Positions 34,474 to 46,685 of a DNA stretch of 64,000 nt are shown in pieces. This DNA comes from Sorghum bicolor (taxonomy: Eukaryota; Streptophyta; Magnoliopsida; Poales; Poaceae). Made by a program: the position numbers and the translations under genes. Numbering within the stretch: position 1 is the first letter of the stretch; every line of letters begins with the position of its first letter. The stretch spans positions 48,185,153 to 48,249,152 of the forward strand of contig NC_012870.2 of assembly GCF_000003195.3 (NCBI RefSeq), given 5' to 3'. The notes beneath the pieces were generated by a model. It was not told the DNA's origin, did no database searches, and saw only the letters and a list, made by a program, of their open reading frames with translations.

Positions 34474-36639
34474 AGAAAACGGAGAGTCCCGCTCGGAGGA
34501 CTTAAAAACACCGAACGCCTTGCCAAGAGGTAAACTTGGTAGTTATCCTTTCCCTTTCAATTATTTAAAATAGTTTGCTTAGTTACTTATGTTCATGCTA
34601 TCCTAAAAAGAAAATAAAAATGTGAAAAACGGTAAGCCCCATGTGAGTAGACGAGTGGCATAAAACCCATAAGTACATTCACTGTGGTGGCATTAAAATA
34701 AAATAAATATTTCATTTCTGCTTTATAAAATGAAAATATAAAAACAGGGAGTAATATTTATTGAGGAGTCTCAACATGATAAAGGCTAGATATTTATGCT
34801 AACACTTAATCAGTTCCACAAGCTTTGTTGTCTATTTGAGCTCCACAGAATTTAAGAATCAAGAAGACTAGCAGACGGAGGACATTCTAATCGCTGTCAG
34901 AATGCTGTTGACTTTCAAATACACCTCTGCCACCTGCTAGCTATATCAAGAGAAATTACGTCAAAATTCAGCTTGGGGGAGAGCACCCCCATTTATACCG
35001 ATAAGTATTTCTATCTATCTATCTTTATACTTATACTATATTAAAATATAAATATACATAAACTAGGAAAAACCAAATAAAGATTTTGTGCTTATATATA
35101 TATCTTTTGCTTAGTATGTTTAATAAATAGATAAAGTGGCTATGCTAATCTGTATCTAAATAAAACTCAAGCATGGATATGATGAATAGTTGCTCTGCCT
35201 AATTTGCAAATTTTAAGTGCTCTCTCAAGTTTAGACATAATTGTTATAATTTAAAGCTTGCTCTAGACCTAAACTTGTGGGATGAAAACTTGATCTGAAG
35301 TCTAAGTTGTTAACAGATATGATATGGGAAGGTTGATCTATTCCTAGAGATGCTAGAATTCTAGAGAATTTTATCTTTGAAAATCTTTAAAATGTTGCAT
35401 GATGAGTTCCTGTATGATGAGAGTTTAAATTCCTACCACAGCCATATATACATGCTTGCTAGACTTTGAGCCACACATTTACTATTTACTGCTTATGAGC
35501 ATTGAGTGTGGTCAACCTGTGTAGACCCTTAGGAGCTTGTCATGTGGTTAAATCAAGATTTCACTTGCACGTTCACTCATATATGCTACTTCTACTCTGG
35601 AAGTATCATCCACATATATCCACCCATTTCCATCTCCAGAACCACCCAAAAATATTCTACTCCTAACCCGGGAGAGAATAGCCAAAAATATTTCTGTTTT
35701 TCCGTTGTGAAATAAATGCTCAAGTTATCTTGTTACTACCACTTGCTATATTATCTCAAGAGATGAGTGCTCTAAAAATAAAAAAAAGAGAGAAAAAAGA
35801 TACGAGGAAATAAAAAGAGCAAGTGCTCAGAACCTCGAAAGAAACGAAAAAAGTAAGACGAGAGGTAAAAATGGACAAGTGTCCGACAGTAGAATTAGGG
35901 GTACAAGATACCCACCTGAGAGAAAAGAAAAAGAAGAGCATCTCATTCTCCTCACAAAGTTTCAAAAAAGCAAGGAAGGTATGTATCTCCTCAAAAGAGC
36001 AAAAGTAGAATTAGACTTTCACCATTGTTATCACTATCATCACCATACACTATTCAATCGCCACACATGCACATCTTGATTAAACTTATTGACTTGTTTC
36101 TTTGGATCCATGGTTTGACTATGCAATACATGTCTTGTGAGTATGTATATTTTATCTCCCACCTATGAGCTCCAGATATTAAAGTCTTATTAGAGTAGGG
36201 TGAGAGAGAAGGCAATGTCACTATGCTTCATACCACAAATACCACATATCTTGAGAGAAGGCATATACCATCACTGCCTTGGTAAGGATCCAGAAATACC
36301 ACAAAAAAGAGATCTGAGAGAATCATACAAGGAATCTCTGAGTTTTATTTGAAAATCTGCAAAAACTCCAGAACTATAGCTGATCAAGAATGAGAGACCT
36401 GGCACTTGGCTAGACTATTTTATCTTTTAACTACTCAAGACAGAAGTGACGGTTACAAGTCCCATGGTGAAGGTAAAGTAAGTAAGTTTTAAGTCTTGAC
36501 AGTTTACTCTAACTCAGAGATGAGATCTTATTTTAAAAGCATGTGTACCGTCAATTTTTAAAGATATTGCAACAACTTCTAATCCATTGCTGAGTCTATC
36601 CTTGCTCAGGGACGAGCAAGAAGTAAGCTTGGGGGAGTT
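34474..36639 (+). other. Noncoding tail of element B with polypurine tract
   Basis: About 2.15 kb collinear with A1. It includes the gccccatgt/cactgtggtggca block (about 34636-34690), a polypurine-like motif with G5/C5 hairpin (34969-34990) and the true polypurine tract aagcttgggggagtt at about 36625-36639. Short ORFs are AT-rich and not conserved. Confidence 0.8.
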
Positions 36640-38283
36640 TGTTGACGGTCCTTAAGTATCAAATTTAATTATCAAATAAACAAAGAAAAGGATCCAAAAG
36701 AAATCAACATCTAGACTTAGGGTTTTATCTGACAGAATTCCACGAGTTTTGGTGTTTGTCTATTTCTACAGGGGGTTATCAGGAAATATGGAAGAAAGGC
36801 CCACACGTCGGGATTACATAGAGATATTAACGTACCGCGCAATTATCTTACATCTAGAATACTCCAGAAGCCGCGAGACCGAAGCGGAGACGAAACGGGG
36901 CCAGAGGCAGGGCGCCCGCCCTGTTCCCCTAGGCGCCCGCCCCCTCCCTGAGTCCAATCAGGACTCTGCTTCGTGGGAGATCTCCACCGACCTAAAGGAT
37001 GAATCTAAACCATACAATCAATGTCGGTTTGATCCAACGGCCCATATTCACTTGAAGGGACTATAAAACCAGACCCCCTGGCCCCTGGAGGAGAGAGCCT
37101 CTCAACCCTAATTCATTATTCCTCAAGGGAGAAGAAGCCTCTGATTAGAGCCACCACATCAATTAGATATCTAGATTAGCATAGCTACATAGGATTAGAA
37201 CTAGAAGGAGTCAATCTTCGATTGGTTTCCGGATCTGTCAAGAGGATTCTTGGTAATTCTCTAATTGTGCTTCTAATTGTTCTTCTAATTATCTTTGTTC
37301 TTCAATATTATGAATATGACTTTGTTCTACTTCAATATATTGCTTATGACTTTGCTCTACTTGCTTATATTCAAGATTATATTGTTCTTAGTTTATCATA
37401 GTTATGTACTTGGCTTAGTTAGATTGGATCTATATACATGCTTAGGATCGTATAGCGTTTATCCATCGGATCCATGGGTAAATGATAGATATTGTGTAGG
37501 CGTGGTGCTTATACCGTATTTATCTGCGATTGTACCCAATATGCCAGATCGTGGGGTAGTTCGTGATAGTGACAACTTCATTGATTCTTATATAGTCCCC
37601 CTCTCGTGTATTGGGCCGGCAGAGCAACATTATTACAGGGGAGTGATTGCTATGTTTCTCATTTACCTTGCTAATATCACTATGCATGGGCGTAGTCTTG
37701 TCTCGCAATGATTGCTAAGTATGCTTGCACTAATTAGGATAATGCTAGACTATATAGTTGAGAATAACTTAGGAAATATTCTTGTAGTTCATTCTAATTC
37801 CATGCTAATGACTTTCTAGAGTATCTAATTGAGGTGCTTATCATATTTATATGTGGCTGATCAGATTAATTATCCTTGTCACTATTTATTATTTCATATA
37901 TCTTTTATGTGACACTTATCCCTGTATGAAGAGTTAGATAAATGTTCTCAATTACATATGCAATGATAGATGCTCAATCTCATATTCTATTCTGTAATCA
38001 ATATTGATGATTGCTAATCCTTTCCCAGTGGTAAAAATATAAATAACGATACCTGGAATACTTCCCGGTTAAATTGCTACATCGGTATTAATCTGTGCGC
38101 TTGCAGATCCCATTCATTATTTATTTAGAAGAGCAATTGCATATTTCAATACCGTGTCTCTCATGTCATGCTGGGGATGACAACTTGGCTTAAGTGGTAT
38201 GAGGGATAGGTTTGGCATTTTTGGCACCGTTACTAGAATTAGGAATTGTCTACTTTTGGTAGTGATGTTAAGAATACCCAACA
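36640..38283 (+). repeat. 3' LTR of element B
   Basis: 1644 bases, TGTTGACGG...ACCCAACA. Acceptor-like CTACAG ends at 36771. GC boxes start at 36910 and 36931 (the second mutated at its first base). TATA (tataaaa) is at 37062-37068. The open frame seen in the 5' LTR is kept at 37295-37711. GGGGG follows at 38284-38288. Confidence 0.9.
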
Positions 38284-38398
38284 GGGGGTTATGGTGTTTG
38301 TTTACGACACATGGATCAACAGAACCAACATTATTATCATTTCTCTTTCTCAGTTCTACCATCTGATATCTGCATATATCAAAATATATAGTGTGAGG

Positions 38399-38470
<72 letters not shown>

Positions 38471-39500
38471 TAGAATCCAATAATCACACACTTACAGGCA
38501 ATAGCAGCTAATGAGACTTTTGTCAAGAGAGTCCAAGTAGCATAGTTGGTGTAATTCAGGAAACTCAACATAGATAATGCCATTGCCATGGAAGTAATGT
38601 TGTTTTCTAATTCTGACAGAAATAAAGATATTGCATGCCTCCATGTACCACTGGTTTAGCAGGTACATTTGCGTACCTAGTTCTCCTAATTTCTTAGGGT
38701 TGTAAAGACTCTGGCCTTGTTTATATTTCCTATAAGGATCCACTTCCGGAGCAGATGGTCCTTGAGTGAGCACTACGGCAAGGTCTAAACCAGTGTCCTT
38801 GTAAAACTAATGAAACCCATTGAAGCCGACCTTGAGTATGTTTAAGTTTGAACCATATTCGTTAGGAATGACAAGGGGGGATTGATTGTTGCGATTGTTT
38901 TCCGAGTGGTGCAACACCTTTCCCTACTCTCTTTTTATGCGTTGTCTCAAATGACTTGGTGAGAGAGCATTCATAGTCTGTTTGTTTCACGACAGACTTA
39001 AGAGAATCTCGTTTTTTCTAGTCTACCTTCTTTTTTAGCTGATCTAGATGTAGATAGAAGTACGTTCGCTCTAGCTTCTCTCTCGCTAGTCGTGCCTTTT
39101 TTACACCTTCGAAGTAATCATGCACTTCTTTTTGTACTACATCCTTTAATTCGGCATCACTCTTCTTGTAAGATAGTTTCTAAGGAATAGCTAGATGAGT
39201 TTTGGCGCCTTTGATCTTCTTTGCCAGTGCATAGGATCTATGGGGCGGACCTCTCAGGAGTTGTCCTCCTTGGAGGTGGGGAAGGCGATCTACACTTCCT
39301 TAGTGGCAGCGACGGAGTTGGAGACTTTCTTGGAGGAGGCGGAGGACTTGGAGACTTCCTTGGAGGTGGCGGAGGAGTTGGAGCTAGTGGGGATGCAGCA
39401 GTGCCTTCGAAGGCATCATCCTTGCCTGGAGCACTATGTTGATCTGGAGAAGCAATAACTGGACTTAGGTTGGCGGAGGCCCTGCATTTGTTCATATAAT
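38284..39500 (-). pseudogene. CACTA-1 gene, middle exons
   Basis: Minus-strand coding pieces upstream of the Ulp1 exons. 39180-39495 is a proline-rich segment with repeated SPPPPPRKSP-like units, starting after an acceptor atgcag. 38492-38773 encodes KYKQGQSLYNPKKLG and a region typical of grass CACTA accessory ORFs. 38284-38380 encodes a segment ending KHHNP that reads straight into PRDYKPE across the B insertion. A stop interrupts the proline-rich exon near 39238. An (AT)n tract sits in the intron. Confidence 0.65.
38402..38467. repeat. (AT)n microsatellite
   Basis: About 33 uninterrupted AT units in a CACTA-1 intron. ORFs reading YIYIYI through it are artefacts. Confidence 0.95.
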
Positions 39501-39524
39501 GAAATTGTTAATATTAATCGTGCC

Positions 39525-42500
39525 TGTAACACCCCAGTGTTATGGTTGCATCAAGCATGTGCATAGCATGAGCATCATCATTTATTCAAAGCATCCATGA
39601 TCCTCATCTATCTTGGGACATGGCATTCTTTGCAAAAATGTGTTTTAAATGGCTTAAATAGGCTTTCTATGCTTATGTTTGAGTGAACAATGCTTGTGTT
39701 TGTGCTTAATGCCTTGGTAAATAGCTTATTTATGCTTAACTTATTCTTGGGAACAATGTTCATGTTGATCACTTCTCCAAAATAATCACTTAAGTCTTAC
39801 TTATGCAAATAGGCCCTAGAAACCTCTTTTGCTTAGGCTTTTAAAAAGTGTTTCATAAAATGTTTGCATGTCAAAACTTCCTACAGCAAAGTTGTAGCAA
39901 ATTTTATAAGGAACAAAAGTTGTTTTATGGCCATCTCATGAAAATGATCACAAATAGCTCAAAAGTGGCCCACAAGGCAGTTTTGGGGCTGTTTTCCACA
40001 CTTGGAAAATTTTCTAAGTCCCCGGGTGGTTTGCAGTTTGCGTGATCGATTTTGGGAACTCTATATCTTTCAATCCAGGCCGATCTAGTCTTTGCTCTAG
40101 TTGACAAAGTTGTAGATCTCGCCTAGTACTCCAAGTTTGTCAACTACGCCATCTCCTAATTCGCTCTGGTTTGGGAGATAATCACCGGTGAAGTCGCTCT
40201 GTCAGTCGGTCGATGCACTGTCTGAATCGACTTGGACCTCGTCGACGTGGCCGACCGCCGGCAGCGCTCCGTCGCCATTTGGCGCCCGTACGCCGTTCCT
40301 GGCCCCGCCTGTCAGCCCTCGTCGCGTGCATGACCACCACGGCGACGCCCCGAGCGCGTGGACGCGTCCATTTCGCTCTGCCTCGCCCTCTCTCGCCTGA
40401 ACCTCGCCCGCAGCGAGCTCTCCGCCGCGAGCTCACTCCGGCGAGCTCGTGTGCGCTCCTCTCTGCGTTTCCGTCCACCAAACTCCACCCAAAGCTCCGC
40501 CGTGAGCCGCTCTCCAAGCTCCACCCTCTAACTCGCCGAGAAACCCACCGGTGAGCCGACATTTCTTTCTTCCCCCAAATCGGTCCGCCGTGACCCTCTT
40601 CTCCGGCGAACTCAATGCCGAGCGTTGTGAGGCTTCTCACCGTCTTTGGTTAGGTCCTAGAGGTAGCTTAGGTCCTTAGCGAGCTTTTGCGCCACCTGGT
40701 GGACGCTCTACCGGGTTCTCCATCGCCGGACACGGTGCGCAGCGCCGCCGTGCTTCCGCCGGAGTTGGGTGCTCCCGTGGCCAGCGCTTTCCACGGGGAT
40801 CCAGGCCAAGCCGTGTACCTAGGAAGCTTCGCCCTAGTCTGCTGGTGCTGTAGAGGGCTTTAGGTCACGCTCTACCGGCCTGAGGGCTCCGGCGTAACGC
40901 CGAGCACCTCCGCCGAGCCGCCATTGCCGACGGTGAGTCCCTTCCGGTGGCTCCGCCGTGGCAAAAGTAGGGTCAATCGAGTCGTTAGGGTGTGGGGATC
41001 ACGTTGATGCCCTGGGTTTGGCCGGAGACCTCGCCGTCGCGGAGAAATCGCCGGCGAAGATCACCTCGGCCGCGAGGAAGAAGAGCCTGACGGGTGGGAC
41101 CCCCTGTCAGCGACTCTCTCTTTCCCTCCTTTTCTTTTATTCAAAATCCTGATTTTTGGCTTTCTTGCAAAAATCATATCTCCTGTTTCTGAGATCCAAA
41201 AATTGTGAAACAAATTTTGTGTTGTTTCTTGAGATGGCTAGTATTTAACAAAAATATAAAATGAATCATGTTTTCTGAGAAATTATTTATTAAGGATTTA
41301 ATCTTGTTATTCATGGATAAATGCATATCTCTGGTTTTACTGATTAGTTTGCTCTGAAATTTTTATAGTGGTCTTTGCATGGCATTAGAGTGCTCTGATA
41401 ATTATTTCATGATTTTTGGAGCACTGCAGTTGTGATATGTAATTTATGTTTGAAATATGGCTTGTTTCTTTAATTAAATCATATAAAATAATTGATGCTT
41501 ATGCTGGTGTTCTACTTTGGTAGTAAACTTGTTTATGGTATTCCTAAGATGTAAATAATCTGAAATCTGTTGTTTGACACCATATGAGTCATGTTTATGA
41601 ATTTATGAAATAAATGCCTTGATACATGTTAAATGCATATCTTTAAATTGGCATGTGCAATGGTCCTGAAATTTTTATGGTGTTGATCTGATGTTATACT
41701 TGTGCCTCTGTAATTTTTGTAGATTTTTCTGAGCACTTTAACTAATATCTTGTAAATATGCCTTACCTAAAATTAATTAATAAATGCCTTGTTAAGTAAT
41801 TGTTTTGGGGTTTTCAACTGATGATCTGGTGACCTTGTAATATGTTTGTGCCCATGAGTCTTATGGTTGGCTTAGTTTGTGTTTTGATCATGTCATTAAA
41901 TAATTAACTATAGGGTTAAATGCTGTCTGGACAGCAAGTGAATAATTTAACTTTGCTTAATGATAATTTGACTTTCTGTGAAACTTGTATAAAACAAAGT
42001 TGTTCTAAACTTGTTGAACTAACTGTGGTTCAAATTTGAGGTCATTTGGCCAAGTAGTTTAAAAGTTATAGCTGTTCCAAGTTGGGTTCCAGAAATAGGG
42101 GTTCTCTGTTTTTCTGGAACAGAACCTGGAACTTTGTTAAAATGACTAGTTTAATGTTTGAATCTTGCTGTCATGTTTAAAGATGAGTTGTAGACAATTT
42201 CCTAAGCTTTCCAGAATGTCCTTACTCATGTTTGTTGGACCTGTGTATCTATAGTTATGATTTATTTACTGAGCATACTTGTTTTATGTTGTTTGCTGCT
42301 TTGGTGCCATGATAGGGTTGGGTTGTGTTAACTTGTTTATTCATGTGAGTCAGTATAACTCTTGTTCCGTAAATGAGTGTCCAGTGAGTGCTTGTGTTAT
42401 TAAGCATTCATCTGTAGCATATGCACCTTCTCATTCATCGAGCATGCAATAGGTGCACCGGACGTGGCAGTTTCCTTCGAGCTCCAAGCGAACCCCGAAG

Positions 42501-44100
42501 GCCAGGAAGGCAGCCAGGAGGTGGAGGTCCAGCAAGCCGGACTCGAGGAGCCCGAAGAAGAAGTTGAGTGCCCGAGTCACGAGCCGGCATCGTTCGTGAA
42601 AGGCAAGCCCCGGAGCATTTTAAGCCTCCTCTATTTTCAAAAGTTTACTTAATACGTTATATCTATTGATGCATTACGTATAGGAGTTGTGATGAAACTG
42701 TTGCTGCATTCTACTCTATCCTTGTCCAGATAACTTACCCTCCCTGGTTGTAGAGTTAGGTTCGAGTAGCAGCTTAGCTATGCTTTAATCGGTAGAAGTC
42801 GGGTGATATCCTGTCATCCGCGCGATATAGGGTTGTGTCGGGTCGCGATGGTCTATATGTGCTATCGTGGATGGAACCTGGTTAATTTGACTTAAGCCGG
42901 GCGGAGTTTTGCAAGTGTGTAGTAACTCCGTCTGTGGCAGCTAAGGACCGATCGTTGTACGTCCTCTTGTCATGTTGAACGCATGCCTGACACTTAGTTG
43001 GCCGGATAACTCGTTCCGACCGCGAAGCCGAGTAGTATGACTCAGGCCGGAAGACCGGCAAGTATAAAGTGCGCACTACCGGAGGAAGTGCGGTGTGCGG
43101 GGGACCATTGGCGTAAGTCCAAAGGCAGGTGAGTTAAAATTCCTGACCTCCCTGGCAGAGTGGTAGCCCTGGGAGTGCGGCGCTGATCGGAGCCGCGATT
43201 TCTGAGTCGTACCAAAGGTGACCCTTTGGCTCTCCGGCAGGGGATGCTTGGGTGAGTGCTAGGAATAAACCTCCAGCTGGATAGGAATTCGATTCGAATC
43301 GCCGTCTCTCCCGGTTAGTGAGAACTTGACAGAGCAGCGGCAAACGTAGCATTCACTAATGAACTTGGTTCATGATAATGATGATAGCAAGAAGAATATA
43401 TGATGAAAATTGATATGGTTACTATTGTTTGTAATAATCAAATGATGTGTTGCAGTACAGGTGCTAATCTAGTGGTAGGCTGATGATAAATAAATTTGAT
43501 GCTCTTAAAATGATTTAGTTGTAAGTTAAGCTTTTGGCAAAAGGTGAGTCAACCAGCTCCACTTAAAAATTTAGCCTTGCATGATCCTTGGTGTCTTTTA
43601 TGTTTTCCTAGACGGGTAAGTCTAGCTGAGTACATCCTCGTACTCAGGGTTTATTCCCACCTGTTGCAGATGATATCTTCTATGACGGTTTCTGCAAGAC
43701 CTGTCTCCATCCCGCTGGGGATGAGGACTAACCGTTGGGCACGGTTCTCTAATCTTCTCGTCTATGATGCTTTTGGAAGGATGACCTAGACTCTGGCAGT
43801 AACAAACTTGTGAACTGAACTTTGAACAAGTGTGTGTACTTATTTTGCTTCCGCTACTTCGAACATGTGTTGTAATAACTTAATACTCCGATGTGGTGCC
43901 GCTTCGACGGCAATGAATGACTATGTAACAATCGTTGTGTTTATGTTGAACTATTACGATCTTGGTTTGTTGCGAGTTGGTTTGAAGTCCTTCGTGATTT
44001 CGATTGACTACCGGGATTATATGGGCTCAAGTCTAGAAACTTGATTGCTTGACGATCGTTTCTGCACTTGAACTCTTATAATTTGGTCGGTTCTGTGACA
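39525..44100 (+). repeat. Solo LTR of a Tekay-type element
   Basis: 4576 bases from TGTAACACCCCAGTG to TTCTGTGACA, in plus orientation, with no internal element sequence. Flanks are gtgcc (39520-39524) and gcgcc (44101-44105), a five-base duplication with one change. It has the Tekay D LTR plan: similar ends, a GC-rich block at about 40180-41110, and shared segments such as ggcaagccccggagcatttta (about 42603-42622) and the block near 42945-43030. It arose by LTR-LTR recombination and sits in a CACTA-1 intron. Short ORFs in the GC-rich part are not credible genes. Confidence 0.85.
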
Positions 44101-44161
44101 GCGCCCATACGTAATTAGTAAAAAAATGTTTTGTTAACTTTTGTTCATACCTAATGTCTGC

Positions 44162-45887
44162 TCACGGTGGAGTAGACACTCTGGGGATAATGATGTAGCG
44201 CTTGCGCCATAATATGTATGCCTTCTCTGCTTCTCCTAGAGTCTTCTCTCCATCACCTCTAGGAATGTCAAGAGCTACATTGTCATAACCTTTGTACACT
44301 TTATCCACTGAGATGGTAGCATATCCAGGTGGTATTAGTGCCCCATGAATTCTTGGTGTCTTGGTTGGGTCTGGAGGATTATAAACACCGACAGCGACCT
44401 TGATTGTGTCATTCCCTCTTGGAATATGTAGCTCAATTGATGTCATTGGAGTCGTGACATCATCCACGGGGAAGCGCAGTGCTGCATCATCTTGATTTGG
44501 TAGCTTAGTGGAAGCGCAGTTGCTTTTCAACTGACCAGGGGGGCTAATATCAACATTCATTCCTGGATTTGATACCTGCCTCTGGGCACTAATTGCTATC
44601 TGCACCTGCCTTTTAATTTCTTCATGCATTCTTTCTTCAAATGCTTTGGCTCACTCTTCTGCTTGAAGCATTGTTTGCTCCAACATTCTATTATGTGCCG
44701 CTTCCTCCTCCTTCCTTCTCAGGCGGCTTTGGTAGGTTTCCCTATCATTAGGAAAACCATGCTCCCACGAAGTGTTGTGCTCTAAACCTCTAGTGTGGCC
44801 ACTATGTTTAGCAGTCCTGTTGGCATACGTCACCTCATTCTTCTCTCTATTGGGCTTAAATGCACCAAACTCTTTAGCTTGTATAGCATAAGCCAATCTT
44901 TCTACAGCTGTTTGAAGTTTTTGCCCATACACTACTACACCCGTCTCAGGGTCGAGTCTTTCCCCATGACCAAAAAACCAATTTTTTGAACGTTGGGGCC
45001 ACTTGGCTGATTCTGGTTCGATCCCCTTTGCAATCAAGTCTGCTTTCATTTTTTGCCACTTGGGAATGGTAGTCTCATATCCACGTGATCCCATGTCATG
45101 GTGGTATACTTTTTTTTGGGCATTCTCTTGGTTCCTTCTCAACTGTGCCTCACCCACTCCTGATGTCTTATACTATATGAAATCATTCCAATAGGGCCTC
45201 AACTTCGACAACGGACCCCTAGTAGTATTGAAATTTGGCGTTATGTTCATCTTGACGTATGTGTTGTGATGTGAACCCACTAGTCCTCATCATGTTGTAT
45301 AGGGTTTTCTTCCAAGTCTGGAATTGTGTGGCCTTCTTCTTCAAAGCCCACTTCCAAACGAGCTCCTTCAATTCATCATCGTTGATACCATCATAATCAT
45401 CCGCTTGCAATGTGAATTGCTGAAGGATATCATCCATAGCAAACTTTTGTCAAGATCAGAGACAAAACTAACATCAGGGGCGTTGATCTTTTGCTTCCAT
45501 TCACGGATACTGATCGTAATTCTGTCCCTTACAAGGTACCCATAGTGTTCCACGAATTTCCTTTTATGTGGACCAAGTGATTTGCATGTCTCGATGTTGA
45601 ATTCTAATATTATGTACCACCCCTCAAGTGGTTTTTTTGGGCCTCGAACATTTCTGCTCTTCGCGGTTGTGGTCATCGATTCAGAGGGCTTATGTTGTGT
45701 ACGCAAAAGAGATGACAGCTACATATTCAAATATATTTACCTTGCCAGTATTCTCTTGCTCATTTCCAAGAGCTGGGTATTGACTCCCGTCATCAATATC
45801 TTACTCGTTATCATTGGAAAAAAATTAAGTACCACTGTTGATAATATTCATCATTTCTTCGTCCATGTTGTCTCCTGGGAGAGCCAT
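44162..45887 (-). pseudogene. CACTA-1 accessory transposase region (Transposase_24-like), 5' exons
   Basis: Minus-strand exons. A start Met at 45887 gives MALPGDNMDEEMMN, with a stop soon after. 45368-45706 encodes a basic N-terminal segment ending in KPLEG and VRDRI. 45219-45437 carries WKWALKKKATQF and W-K-K-T-L. 44651-45157 has GEAQLRRNQENAQKKVYHHD and WPQRSKNWFFGHG, typical of the plant En/Spm accessory transposase (Transposase_24 type). 44162-44629 continues to a donor CC|GTGAGC at about 44163, joined across the solo-LTR intron to the proline-rich exon. Stops and frame changes show decay. It probably encoded a protein binding the subterminal repeats (inference). Confidence 0.65.
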
Positions 45888-46058
45888 ATCTAACAAATCT
45901 AACAAATTTTAAGTCACATATATATAAAATTAAGTCGTATACCTAAAATATATAAGTGACATTCATATACAAGTCATTTACATCATATATATATATACAA
46001 TAATTTATATACCTAAAATATAATATAAGTGACATTCATATATACAAGTCATATATAT

Positions 46059-46091
<33 letters not shown>

Positions 46092-46299
46092 CTTATATAC
46101 ACAAAAAGTGATATACCTAAAATATATAAGTGACATTCATATACAAGTCATGTACATTAAATAAAAATAAAGTAACATTCATATACAAGTCATTTGCATC
46201 ATATATATATATATGTGTGTGTGTGTGTATATTTATAAGTCAAGCATTAATATCCATCAAATATATATAAGTGACATTCATATACAATTCATTTACATC

Positions 46300-46334
<35 letters not shown>

Positions 46335-46467
46335 TTTGGCCGGCGAGGTCGTGCGCGGCGGCGGCGGCGATGTGAGTGGCGACGGTTCGTTAGGGTTATT
46401 GCGCTGAGTGTTCTGGCCAGAGGTGGAAGAAGACAGGTCGCCCGTTGTGCTTTATATAGGGGATGGA
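45888..46467 (-). promoter_or_regulatory. CACTA-1 promoter and 5' leader with tandem AT-rich repeats
   Basis: A minus-strand TATA box (TATATAAA, about 46452-46459) lies between the subterminal repeats and the gene. Downstream, 45950-46300 holds about five irregular copies of gtgacattcatatacaagtcat with AT and CA/GT tracts (46303-46335). This could be leader or an intron. Confidence 0.55.
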
Positions 46468-46685
46468 CTTTTAGTCCCGGTCGCAAACAATAACCGAGAC
46501 TAAAAGACCTTTAGTCCCGGCTGCTAACAACAACCGGGACTAAAGGTATCCTAGTTGGTGTTAGCAGCTGGAACTAAAGGTCCTTTTTGGCAGGCCATCA
46601 AAATAGCCTTTAGTCCCGGACTACACCAACAGCCGGGACTAAATGACCTTTAGTCCCGGTTATTTTTACCACGCGGGACTAAAGG
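46468..46685. repeat. CACTA-1 right subterminal repeats, truncated end
   Basis: Eight or more copies of tttagtcccgg / ccgggactaaa in alternating orientation, matching the motif at the left end. The element should end in TAGTG but stops within about 15 bases of the last repeat and continues directly into Athila-2 reverse transcriptase coding sequence. Confidence 0.75.

Larger units (their letters stand above)
15604..38283 (+). mobile_element. Athila-like non-autonomous LTR element B (split by Tekay D)
   Basis: Two near-identical LTRs (15604-17253 and 36640-38283) flank a tRNA-Asp-type primer binding site, a gag-protease gene, a 2.1-kb noncoding tail and a polypurine tract. GGGGG occurs just outside both LTRs (15599-15603 and 38284-38288) and is the target duplication; removing the element and one copy restores the CACTA-1 reading frame. 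Without Tekay D the element is about 8.27 kb. There is no reverse transcriptase, RNase H or integrase, so it must be mobilised in trans. Near-identity of the LTRs suggests a fairly recent insertion. Confidence 0.88.
14147..46685 (-). mobile_element. CACTA-1 transposon with nested insertions
   Basis: The left terminus reads CACTAGTACATAAACGG. Inside it are inverted and direct copies of tttagtcccggtt / aaccgggactaaa at 14190-14360, the usual subterminal repeats of grass CACTA elements. The same motif recurs at 46468-46685, marking the other subterminal region, but no terminal TAGTG is present there, so that end is truncated. The minus-strand gene (Transposase_24-type region then Ulp1 protease) lies between. 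Nested inside are Athila-like B (15604-38283), with Tekay D within it, and a solo LTR (39525-44100). CACTA DNA remains at 14147-15603, 38284-39524 and 44101-46685. Confidence 0.8.

Noticed and set aside
38117..38589. ORFs with long YIYIYI stretches
   Set aside because: Translation of the (AT)n microsatellite. Only the flanking segment corresponding to a CACTA exon is meaningful.
40182..40640. 152-codon minus-strand ORF and plus-strand partners
   Set aside because: GC-rich part of the solo LTR, arginine-rich in every frame, no recognisable domain.
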